Source: JAFKFH01 sp017307375
GTDB taxonomy: Bacteria; Pseudomonadota; Alphaproteobacteria; Ferrovibrionales; Ferrovibrionaceae
Assembly: GCA_965229335.1 (NCBI GenBank)
Contig: OZ245874.1
Location: 1,798,001-1,862,000, forward strand
Reading direction: 5' to 3'
DNA: 64,000 bases
The notes beneath the pieces are model-generated. The model did no database searches. It worked only from the letters and a program-made list of their open reading frames with translations, and had not been told where the DNA came from. The position numbers and the translations under genes are program-made. Positions 17,879 to 24,512 of this stretch are shown here, piece by piece. How positions within the stretch are numbered: position 1 is the stretch's first letter; each line of letters opens with the position of its first letter.

Positions 17879-18270
17879 CGGTGGCGCGGGCCGTGCGTGC
17901 AGTGCTGGCGCTTTCCCTGCTCGGCGCGCTGCCGGCGCATGCGCAGAACGACCAGGCCGCCGCAGCTGATGGGCTGCGTCTCTACACGACGCTGTGCCAG
18001 GCCTGCCACATGCCCGACGGTGCCGGGGCCGGACCCTATCCGAAACTGCGCGACAATCCGACGGTCCGGCGGGCCGGGCCGGCCTATGTGGCGCAGTGGG
18101 TGCTGTTTGGGTATGGCGCGATGATCCCGTTCTGCAATCTTCTCACCGTCGACGAGGTCGTCGACATCGCCAACTGGCTGCCCAGCCATCTCGGCAATAC
18201 GACCGCCGCGCCGCCGGTCGACCCGGAAGCCATCCGGGCGCAATGGCCATCGCCGGCTTCCTGCCCATAG
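17875..18270 (+). CDS. Periplasmic class I cytochrome c
   Basis: A 131-residue exported c-type cytochrome. The Sec signal peptide ends near 'ALPAHA' (residue 23). The haem motif CQACH is at 41-45, and M83 in 'YGAMIPF' is the probable distal ligand. The ATG overlaps the TGA of the flavin oxidase gene (ATGA), so the two should be made together. The likely role is to take electrons from that oxidase and deliver them to the respiratory chain, as CycN does for the nicotine oxidoreductase NicA2. This functional link is inference from pairing. Confidence 0.9.
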   Translation: MTVARAVRAVLALSLLGALPAHAQNDQAAAADGLRLYTTLCQACHMPDGAGAGPYPKLRDNPTVRRAGPAYVAQWVLFGYGAMIPFCNLLTVDEVVDIANWLPSHLGNTTAAPPVDPEAIRAQWPSPASCP

Positions 18271-18286
18271 CCGCTTGCCATCTATC

Positions 18287-18302
18287 GCTTAGTTATCTAA
18301 GT
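18287..18302. promoter_or_regulatory. Palindromic operator GCTTAG-N4-CTAAGT, copy 1
   Basis: The site reads GCTTAG TTAT CTAAGT just before the Gfo/Idh dehydrogenase start. The same 6+6 outer bases occur, inverted, at 23790-23805 in front of the Rieske oxygenase and MarR genes. CTTAG and CTAAG are exact complements. Size and symmetry suit a MarR dimer. Binding by the MarR protein encoded at 23885 is inference. Confidence 0.7.
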
Positions 18303-18333
18303 GTTCCTGTCGATGCTGCAGGAGGGCAAAGCC

Positions 18334-19521
18334 ATGGGCGAACGGAAGCTGCGCTTGGGAATTGCCGGGCTGGGCCGGGCCTTCATGCTGATGCTGCCGA
18401 CGCTGAGCCGCCATCCGCTGCTGGAGCTGGTGGCGGCGGCCGACCCGCGGCCCGAGGCGCGCGCGCGCTTCGTCGCCGACTTCGGGGGCCGCGCCCACGA
18501 GACGGTCGAGGATCTCTGCGCCGATCCGGCGGTCGAGGCGGTCTATGTCGCCAGTCCGCACCAGTTCCACGTCCGCCATGTCCAGATCGCCGCGGCGGCG
18601 CGACGGCATGTGCTGGTCGAGAAGCCGATGGCGCTGACGCTTGCCGATGCCAGGGCGATGATCGCGGCGGCGGATGAGGGCGGCATCCGCCTCGTCGTCG
18701 GCCACAGCCATGGCTTCGATGCCCCCTATCTGCGCACCCGGGCCCTGATCGATTCCGGCGCCTATGGCGGGGTGCGGATGATCAACGCGATGAACTTCAC
18801 CGATTTCCTCTATCGGCCGCGCCGGCCGGAGGAACTGGTGACGGCCGAGGGTGGCGGCGCGGTGTTTTCCCAGGCGCCGCATCAGGTCGAGATCGTTCGC
18901 CTGCTCGGCGGCGGCCGGGTGCGCAGCGTGCGCGCGGCGACCGGCATGTGGGACCCGGCGCGACCCACCGAAGGGGCCTATTCGGCTTTCCTGACCTTCG
19001 AGAACGGTGTCTTCGCCAGCCTGACCTATTCCGGCTACGGCCATTTCGATACCGACGAATTCCTGGGCTGGACCGGCGAGCTGGGGCAGCGGCGCGACCC
19101 CGCCGCCTATGGCGCGGCGCGGGCGGCGCTGTCCAAGCTCGGCTCGCCGGACGAGGAGGCGGCAGCCAAGAACCGGCGCGCCTACGGCCGCGATTCCGCC
19201 GCGTCGGTGGTGCGGGCCGGGCCGCAGTCGCTGCACAATCATTTCGGCCTGGTGGTCGTTTCCTGCGACGGGGCCGACCTGCGGCCACAGCCCGACGGGG
19301 TCATGATCTACGGCCATGCCGAGCGCCGGCTGGATCCGCTGCCGCCGCCGCCGGTGCCGCGGGCGGAAGTGATCGACGAGCTGTACGCGGCGGTGGTGGA
19401 CGGCCGCCCGCCGCTGCATTCCGGCGCCTGGAGCCTGGCCACGCTGGAAGTCTGCCTGGCCATCCTCCGGTCGGCGGCCGAGGGCCGCGAACTGACCCTC
19501 GCCCACCAGGTCGGGTTCTAG
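18334..19521 (+). CDS. Gfo/Idh/MocA-family NAD(P)-dependent oxidoreductase (phthalate dihydrodiol dehydrogenase-like)
   Basis: A 395-residue dehydrogenase with an N-terminal Rossmann fold (GIAGLGR at residues 9-15) and the family EKP motif in 'VLVEKPMAL' near residue 100. The ATG at 18334 follows AGGAGGG (18320-18326); earlier GTG and ATG codons at 18301 and 18313 are less likely. In gram-negative phthalate degradation a protein of this family (Pht4) oxidises the cis-dihydrodiol. Here it faces a 4,5-dihydroxyphthalate-decarboxylase-like gene, the stops overlapping in CTAG, and carries the same operator as the Rieske oxygenase. The exact substrate is unproven. Confidence 0.85.
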   Translation: MGERKLRLGIAGLGRAFMLMLPTLSRHPLLELVAAADPRPEARARFVADFGGRAHETVEDLCADPAVEAVYVASPHQFHVRHVQIAAAARRHVLVEKPMALTLADARAMIAAADEGGIRLVVGHSHGFDAPYLRTRALIDSGAYGGVRMINAMNFTDFLYRPRRPEELVTAEGGGAVFSQAPHQVEIVRLLGGGRVRSVRAATGMWDPARPTEGAYSAFLTFENGVFASLTYSGYGHFDTDEFLGWTGELGQRRDPAAYGAARAALSKLGSPDEEAAAKNRRAYGRDSAASVVRAGPQSLHNHFGLVVVSCDGADLRPQPDGVMIYGHAERRLDPLPPPPVPRAEVIDELYAAVVDGRPPLHSGAWSLATLEVCLAILRSAAEGRELTLAHQVGF

Positions 19522-20510
19522 ATCTTCGAGACTTCCAGTGTCGCGGGATGAAACAATTCCTCGACCGTCAGCAGGCGGGGCGACAGTCCCTGGCCATGGT
19601 GATGCCTGAGAAAGTTTTCGAGCACGCCGCGATTGGCATCGATGCCGTAGGGCCAGTAGTCCTCGCCCATCAGCCGGCGTGCCGCCGCCAGCTGTTCCTC
19701 GACGAAGGGCAGGGTGACCTTGGTCGCCGACGTATCCGACAGGCGGGCCAGCGCCGCGGTCTTGGACTGCTGGAAAGCCTTCAGGCAGGTGGCGGGCAGC
19801 CAGGGATGGCGCTCGACCAGGCTGCGGCGCACGCCCAGCACATGCATGATCGGGAAGATGCCGGTACGGCGATAGTAGTCGGATGCCGCCGCGGTCGGAT
19901 CGGCAAACAGCCGCCCGACCCGCGGGTCGCCGCGATCGAAAGACGACGGCGAGCGCGGGCCGATGAAGGCATCGATCTCGCCCTGTTCGAGCAGCGTGTT
20001 GAGCGACAGGCCGGCCGGCGCATCCTCGACCCGGATCTCGGGCGGTAGGGCGATCTTGATCTTTTCCGGCCGCCCCGGCTCCTCCAGGCCGCCGCGCACC
20101 CAGGTGACGTCCGACGGTTTGACGCCGTAGTCGTCCTCGAGCAGCGCGCGCGCCCAGACGCAGGCGGTCAGCTGGTATTCCGGCAGGCCGATGCGGCGTC
20201 CCCTGAGGTCTTCCGGCCTGCCGATCCCGCGATCGGTGCGGATGTAGATCGAGGTATGGCGGAAGGCCCGCGACAGGAAGGCCGGTACCGCGACATAGGG
20301 GCAGTCGCCCTGGGCTGCCTTGACCGTATAGCTCGACAACGACAGCTCGCAGATGTCGAACTCGGCATGGCGGAAGGCGCGGAAGAAGATCTCTTCGGGG
20401 AAAAGCCGCAGGAACGTGGGATCGACGCCGTCGATCTGGACCTGACCGTCGATCAGCGGGCGGTTGCGATCGTAGTCGCCGATGGCGACGGAAAGCTGCA
20501 GCGGGGCCAT
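19518..20510 (-). CDS. 4,5-dihydroxyphthalate decarboxylase-like protein (Pht5 family, periplasmic-binding-protein fold)
   Basis: A 330-residue protein without a signal peptide but with a type II binding-protein-like fold. 'FFRAFRHAEFDICELSLSSY', 'RTGIFPIMHVLGVRR' and 'YWPYGIDANR' are typical of the Pht5 group. These decarboxylate 4,5-dihydroxyphthalate to protocatechuate, although many homologues are uncharacterised and are often labelled binding proteins. The ATG at 20510 follows GGAGGA. Absence of a leader and the neighbouring Rieske oxygenase and dehydrogenase favour an enzyme over a transport receptor. It lies 109 bases beyond the LysR gene on the same strand. Confidence 0.8.
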   Translation of the reverse strand: MAPLQLSVAIGDYDRNRPLIDGQVQIDGVDPTFLRLFPEEIFFRAFRHAEFDICELSLSSYTVKAAQGDCPYVAVPAFLSRAFRHTSIYIRTDRGIGRPEDLRGRRIGLPEYQLTACVWARALLEDDYGVKPSDVTWVRGGLEEPGRPEKIKIALPPEIRVEDAPAGLSLNTLLEQGEIDAFIGPRSPSSFDRGDPRVGRLFADPTAAASDYYRRTGIFPIMHVLGVRRSLVERHPWLPATCLKAFQQSKTAALARLSDTSATKVTLPFVEEQLAAARRLMGEDYWPYGIDANRGVLENFLRHHHGQGLSPRLLTVEELFHPATLEVSKI

Positions 20511-20619
20511 CGTTTCCTCCACTCCCGGTCCTTATGGCCTTCATTGCTACGAGCTTTGCCGGCGCCGATCCAAGACATGTGCGGACTGGCAGCGATACCG
20601 CCGCGATATGGCAGCGGCG

Positions 20620-21546
20620 TCAGCCGGGGAATGGCGTCGCGAGATCGCCGAGCGAGGCAAAAAGCCGTTCCTGGGCGCGTTCGAGGAAACGGTCGATTTC
20701 GGCCTGGTGGCGGAAACCCGGCCGCTTGAGCGAGCGCAGCAGGTAGAGCGAACGCTTGATCGCCGGCCGCTCGATCCGGCGACTGACCAGCGTCCCCTTG
20801 CGCAATTCGTCGATGGCCGTGCCGTAGGGCATGATCGAGGCCGCCGCGCCCCGTGCGGCCATCGCCTTCATCGCCGAGATCGACTGGGCCTCGAACGGCA
20901 CGCGCAGGCTTAGGCCCTGCCGGTCGGCCTCGGCCTGGACCAGGCGGCGGATCAGATCGCGCGGTCCGGGCAGCACCAGGTCGAACGACAGCGCCTCGGT
21001 AAAGGTGATCGGGCCGACGGCGGTCTTTTGTGCCGGGGCGGTGACGAACAGCAGCTCTTCTTCGAGGATCGGGCGGCGTTCCAGTCCGACGCGCTCGGCC
21101 GCCTCGTAGGCGAAGGTGATGTCGAGTTCGCCGCGCTCCAGCGTCTCGACCAGGATGAAGCTGAGTTCCTCGACCAGGCTGAGGAACACGTTGGGCATCT
21201 GCTCGCGCGCATCCAGCAGCAGGTCGGGGCCGATCTGCAGCATCAGGCTGGGGCTGAGCCCGAGGGTCAGCGTCTCGCGCGTGCTCTGGCCCAGCGCCTG
21301 CACGTCGGTCCGCGTCGCCTCGATCTGGCGCAGGATGCTCAGCGCCCGTTCATGGAGCAGCGCGCCGGCCTCGGTCGGCAGCACGCCGCGCGAATGCCGT
21401 ACCAGCAGGTCGACGCCGAGATCCTGTTCCAGTTGACGGATCTGCAGGCCCAGCGCCGGCTGGGCCACATTCAGGGCCTCGGCCGCGCGGGTGATGTTGC
21501 CGGCCTCGACGACCTTGGCGAAATAGCGGAGCTGACGAAGGTTAAT
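20620..21546 (-). CDS. LysR-family transcriptional regulator, probable ATT start codon
   Basis: A 308-residue LysR regulator if read from the ATT at 21546-21544. That start gives the canonical N-terminus '(M)NLRQLRYFAKVVEAG' followed by 'ITRAAEALNVAQPALGLQIR' of the winged helix. No ATG, GTG or TTG lies in frame between this ATT and the upstream in-frame stop; the first downstream GTG (21468) would delete half of the DNA-binding domain. GAGGA stands nine bases before the ATT. The ATT shares bases with the TAA of the EamA gene. The effector domain holds the usual LysR pattern. It probably acts on block D genes. Confidence 0.82.
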   Translation of the reverse strand: MNLRQLRYFAKVVEAGNITRAAEALNVAQPALGLQIRQLEQDLGVDLLVRHSRGVLPTEAGALLHERALSILRQIEATRTDVQALGQSTRETLTLGLSPSLMLQIGPDLLLDAREQMPNVFLSLVEELSFILVETLERGELDITFAYEAAERVGLERRPILEEELLFVTAPAQKTAVGPITFTEALSFDLVLPGPRDLIRRLVQAEADRQGLSLRVPFEAQSISAMKAMAARGAAASIMPYGTAIDELRKGTLVSRRIERPAIKRSLYLLRSLKRPGFRHQAEIDRFLERAQERLFASLGDLATPFPG

Positions 21547-22456
21547 GGCCCTGGTTCCTCGCTGGCGTGCGCGTCACCAACGTGATGCCGGCGACGATCA
21601 GTACGATCCCCAGCGCATGATAGGCGAAGAAGCGTTCGCCGAGCAGCAGGATTGCGGCGCCGGCGGAAAAGATCGGCATCAGGTGCATGAACATGCCGGT
21701 ACGCGCCGGCCCCAGCGTCGCGACCGCGCGATTCCACAGGATGTAGGCCAGCACCGAGGGAAAGATCGCGAGATAGAGAATTGCCGCGACCGCGTCCGCG
21801 GTCAGCGCCATCGGGCCTGCGGCAGCGATCTCCCAGGCGACCAGCGGCAGGTGGAACAGCGCGCCGAAGCCGACGGTTGTCCCGAGGAAGGCCATCGGTC
21901 GCAGCCTGGTCGGGCGCCACTTGATCAGCACGGTATAGGCGGCCCAGAACAGCAGCCCCGCCAGGACCAGCAGGTCGCCGCGGTTGAGGCCGAGGTCGAA
22001 CAGCCGTTCGGGCTGGCCTTGCGCGATGATCGTCAGCGCCCCGGCAAGTGAGATGCCGATGCCCAGCACCTGCCACCCGTTCGGCCGATCGTGCAGGACG
22101 ACGGCGGCGAGCAGGAAGGTCGCGACCGGCATGAACGAGTTGATGAAGGCCGCGCTGATGACCGTCGTGTGATGCAGCGCCGCATAGATGAAGCAGTTGA
22201 ACGCGGTGACGCCGACGGCGCCGAGAAAGGCGAGAAAAGGCAGTTCGCGCCGCCATTGCGCCGTATCCGCCCGGCCCTGGGCGATCGCGAACGGCAGCAG
22301 GATCACGAAGGCCGCGGCCCAGCGCCAGAACGACATCTGGAACGGTGGAATGGCATCGCGCATCACCCGGGCAACGAGGAAGTTGCCGGCCCAGAACAGC
22401 GGCGGCAGTGCCGCCAGCAGCGGGGTGAGGCGCGCGGCCGGACCTGTGCCGATCAG
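21542..22456 (-). CDS. EamA/DMT-superfamily transporter, probable CTG start codon
   Basis: A 304-residue transporter with ten predicted helices. The first helix 'PLLAALPPLFWAGNFLVARV' precedes the first in-frame GTG/ATG ('VMRDAIPPF'), so starting there would remove it. A CTG at 22456-22454 overlaps the Rieske TGA in a CTGA junction and has GGAGG seven bases upstream (22464-22468), making it the best start. The second EamA repeat ends with 'GIVLIVAGITLVT'. It probably moves an aromatic acid or metabolite linked to the oxygenase encoded upstream in the same transcript. Substrate and direction are unknown. Confidence 0.82.
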   Translation of the reverse strand: MIGTGPAARLTPLLAALPPLFWAGNFLVARVMRDAIPPFQMSFWRWAAAFVILLPFAIAQGRADTAQWRRELPFLAFLGAVGVTAFNCFIYAALHHTTVISAAFINSFMPVATFLLAAVVLHDRPNGWQVLGIGISLAGALTIIAQGQPERLFDLGLNRGDLLVLAGLLFWAAYTVLIKWRPTRLRPMAFLGTTVGFGALFHLPLVAWEIAAAGPMALTADAVAAILYLAIFPSVLAYILWNRAVATLGPARTGMFMHLMPIFSAGAAILLLGERFFAYHALGIVLIVAGITLVTRTPARNQGH

Positions 22457-23760
22457 GCCACGGCCTCCGCCTTGTCGGCGTAGAGCGCCGCTTCCTCGGG
22501 GCAGGCCCCCAGCACGCGCCAGTTGACGGCCTTGGGCACGACGCCTTCGAACGAGGCCAGCCTGGCCTGGGGCAGCCGTCCTTCGCCCGGCTGGCCGATG
22601 ACGCGGCCGTGGTCGCGGAAGTCGATTGCGGCGGCGACCATCAGCCGGCGGAAGCGGACGATGGCGATGTCGGAGGCGCCCAGCCGCTCGGCGCTGCGGT
22701 CGGCGATGGCACCCATCGATTCCCACATCGCCATGTCCTGGTTGGGAATGCCGCGGATGCCGGTGAAGTCGCCGAGTTTCATCGCCAGGCGGTCCTGGCC
22801 GTAATCGTTCTCGCGCGTGCGACGGCTGGAAAAATCCGCGTTGAGGTCGATGCCGGGCTGGGCCACGTTGAACCTGCGCCAGGCTTCCTGGTCGATGCCG
22901 CCGGTCTCCGACCAGGCGATGAAGTGGAAATAGCTGTTCCGGTCGTCCTGCGGCACGATCACGCTGGCCACGTTGTAGGACGAGTTCGGCGGGATCAGTG
23001 CGGTGAACGGCGCGACATAGGTGGTGATGCGCACATAGTCGCTGGTCTGGGCGTTCTGGATCGGCTTGCGGATGGCGGCATAGCGCATGCCGTAGTTGGT
23101 CAGTTGCACCTGGATGCGTGGCGACTTGTCGGTCGACGGGCGCAGCCAGTGGGTGTCGGCCGCCGCTGCGCCGGCGACGTCCGCCGGCCGCATGTCGGAC
23201 GAATGCAGGCTGGACGAATGGGCCGAATCGATCTGTCCTTCCATGATCTGCGCCCAGTTGCAGGGCACCAGGATCTTGGTGATCGCGACCCGCGTCTGTG
23301 GCGTTGGTGCCCAGGGCGGCGGCTCGAATGCCGGCATCGTGTCGGCCGGGCCCATGTAGGTCCAGACGAAGCCGCCGGCCTCCCGCGTCGGATAGGCCTT
23401 GTGCCTCACCTTGCTGATGAACGAGGCGGCATCGGGTTCGGAGGCCATTTCGAGCACGTTGCCGTCAACGTCGAACTTCCAGCCGTGATAGAGGCAGCGC
23501 AGCCCGCAGTCCTCATTCCGGCCGTAGACCAGCGACACCTTGCGATGCGGGCAGTTCTCGCCCAGCAGGCCGACCCGCCCCCTGGAATCGCGGAACGCCA
23601 CGAGATCCTCGCCCAGCAGGCGCACGCGCACCGGCTTGCCGTCTGCCTCGGCCACCTGCTCGGACAGCACCGCCGGGATCCAGTGCCGGCGCATCAGCTG
23701 GCCCATCGGCGCATTGCCCTCGACCAGGCAGAGCAGCCCGTTTTCCTCGGCCGTCAGCAT
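22453..23760 (-). CDS. Rieske non-haem iron oxygenase, large subunit (phthalate 4,5-dioxygenase-like)
   Basis: A 435-residue oxygenase component. The Rieske [2Fe-2S] ligands are C70-P-H72 and C89-L-Y-H92. The catalytic iron site shows D178, H181 and H186 in 'GQIDSAHSSSLH'. Length and the pattern around 'LLGENCPHRKVSLVYGRNE' match the phthalate 4,5-dioxygenase / vanillate-demethylase-type single-subunit group. Such enzymes need a separate flavin/ferredoxin reductase, and none is encoded in this window. GGAGGA precedes ATG 23760. It leads an operon with the EamA and LysR genes and is controlled from the operator at 23790-23805. Confidence 0.9.
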   Translation of the reverse strand: MLTAEENGLLCLVEGNAPMGQLMRRHWIPAVLSEQVAEADGKPVRVRLLGEDLVAFRDSRGRVGLLGENCPHRKVSLVYGRNEDCGLRCLYHGWKFDVDGNVLEMASEPDAASFISKVRHKAYPTREAGGFVWTYMGPADTMPAFEPPPWAPTPQTRVAITKILVPCNWAQIMEGQIDSAHSSSLHSSDMRPADVAGAAAADTHWLRPSTDKSPRIQVQLTNYGMRYAAIRKPIQNAQTSDYVRITTYVAPFTALIPPNSSYNVASVIVPQDDRNSYFHFIAWSETGGIDQEAWRRFNVAQPGIDLNADFSSRRTRENDYGQDRLAMKLGDFTGIRGIPNQDMAMWESMGAIADRSAERLGASDIAIVRFRRLMVAAAIDFRDHGRVIGQPGEGRLPQARLASFEGVVPKAVNWRVLGACPEEAALYADKAEAVA

Positions 23761-23789
23761 TCCCGTCGTCCTCCAAGGCACGTCAGTTT

Positions 23790-23805
23790 ACTTAGTTTTC
23801 TAAGC
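23790..23805. promoter_or_regulatory. Palindromic operator GCTTAG-N4-CTAAGT, copy 2 (inverted)
   Basis: On the minus strand the site reads GCTTAG AAAA CTAAGT. It lies between the divergent Rieske oxygenase and MarR genes and begins two bases after the -10 element proposed for the oxygenase promoter, so bound protein would block initiation. It shares all 12 arm bases with 18287-18302. Confidence 0.7.
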
Positions 23806-23807
23806 AA

Positions 23808-23836
23808 TATGTAGCGTGCCCATCGGAGTTTGTCGA
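23808..23836 (-). promoter_or_regulatory. Probable sigma-70-type promoter of the Rieske oxygenase operon
   Basis: On the minus strand, TCGACA (23836-23831) is followed after 17 bases by TACATA (23813-23808). The palindromic operator covers the expected transcription start. The elements match the consensus only partly. Confidence 0.45.
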
Positions 23837-23884
23837 GCCATTGTTAAGCTGGCTAAGGATCGCGGCTTGGGGCATGAATGCGCC

Positions 23885-24361
23885 ATGAAGAACCCGACCG
23901 ATCTGCCCTTCGAGAACAGCGTCGGCTATCAGATCCGGATCACCCACCGGCTGGTGCAACGCTACCTTCAGTCGAAGATCGAGCCGCATGGCGTCACCCT
24001 CGGCATGTGGTACTTCCTGCGCGCCCTGTGGCATGAGGACGGGCTGACCCAGCGCGAGCTGTCGCGGCGGCTGGGCACGATGGAGCCGACCACGCTCACC
24101 GCCATCGCGGCGATGGAAAAGGCCGGGCTGGTGACGCGGGTGCGCAATGCGACCGATCGGCGCAAGCTGAACGTCTTTCTGACCGAGAAGGGGCGGGGCC
24201 TTAAGGCCGCGTTGCTGCCGCTCGCCGTCGAGGTCGTGCATGCCGCGACCGACGGCTTCTCGCCGGCCGAGGTGCGCCAGTTCCTCAAATTCCTCGGTGC
24301 GATCCAGGCGAATGTCGGCCGCGAACTGGCCGATGCGGCGCCCGAGGCCGAGCTCGACTAG
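23885..24361 (+). CDS. MarR-family transcriptional regulator
   Basis: A 158-residue regulator with the winged-helix core 'LTQRELSRRLGTMEPTTLTA' (about residues 56-75) and the wing 'TRVRNATDRRKLNVFLTEKG'. It is transcribed away from the Rieske oxygenase; the palindrome at 23790-23805 lies between them, so autoregulation and control of the oxygenase are likely. The ATG at 23885 gives a normal MarR length; an in-frame GTG at 23816 would add 23 unsupported residues. MarR proteins in aromatic catabolism usually release DNA on binding a pathway acid. Confidence 0.88.
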   Translation: MKNPTDLPFENSVGYQIRITHRLVQRYLQSKIEPHGVTLGMWYFLRALWHEDGLTQRELSRRLGTMEPTTLTAIAAMEKAGLVTRVRNATDRRKLNVFLTEKGRGLKAALLPLAVEVVHAATDGFSPAEVRQFLKFLGAIQANVGRELADAAPEAELD

Positions 24362-24512
24362 CCGCTATCACGAAAAACTTCTGAGAGCCCAAGGCAGATT
24401 GTCTTGGACCCTGGCAGCCCCGTAAGGCTCAATCGCCGACAATAAGGCGCCGAACCATCCCCTGGCATTCGGTGGCCGCGCAGGATTGAGGAAACCAGCG
24501 GGAGGGTGCGTG

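Noticed and set aside
19518..20510. Calling the Pht5-like protein a transport receptor
   Set aside because: It has no signal peptide and no permease partner nearby, and its best segments match the decarboxylase group.
20620..21468. LysR gene starting at GTG 21468
   Set aside because: This would remove 26 residues, including the start of the winged helix, that are plainly LysR-like and in frame upstream.
23841..23857. CTAAG at 23853-23857 near the MarR gene as a third operator
   Set aside because: Only a half-site is present; the opposite arm reads TTAAG, not CTTAG, so the dyad is not formed.
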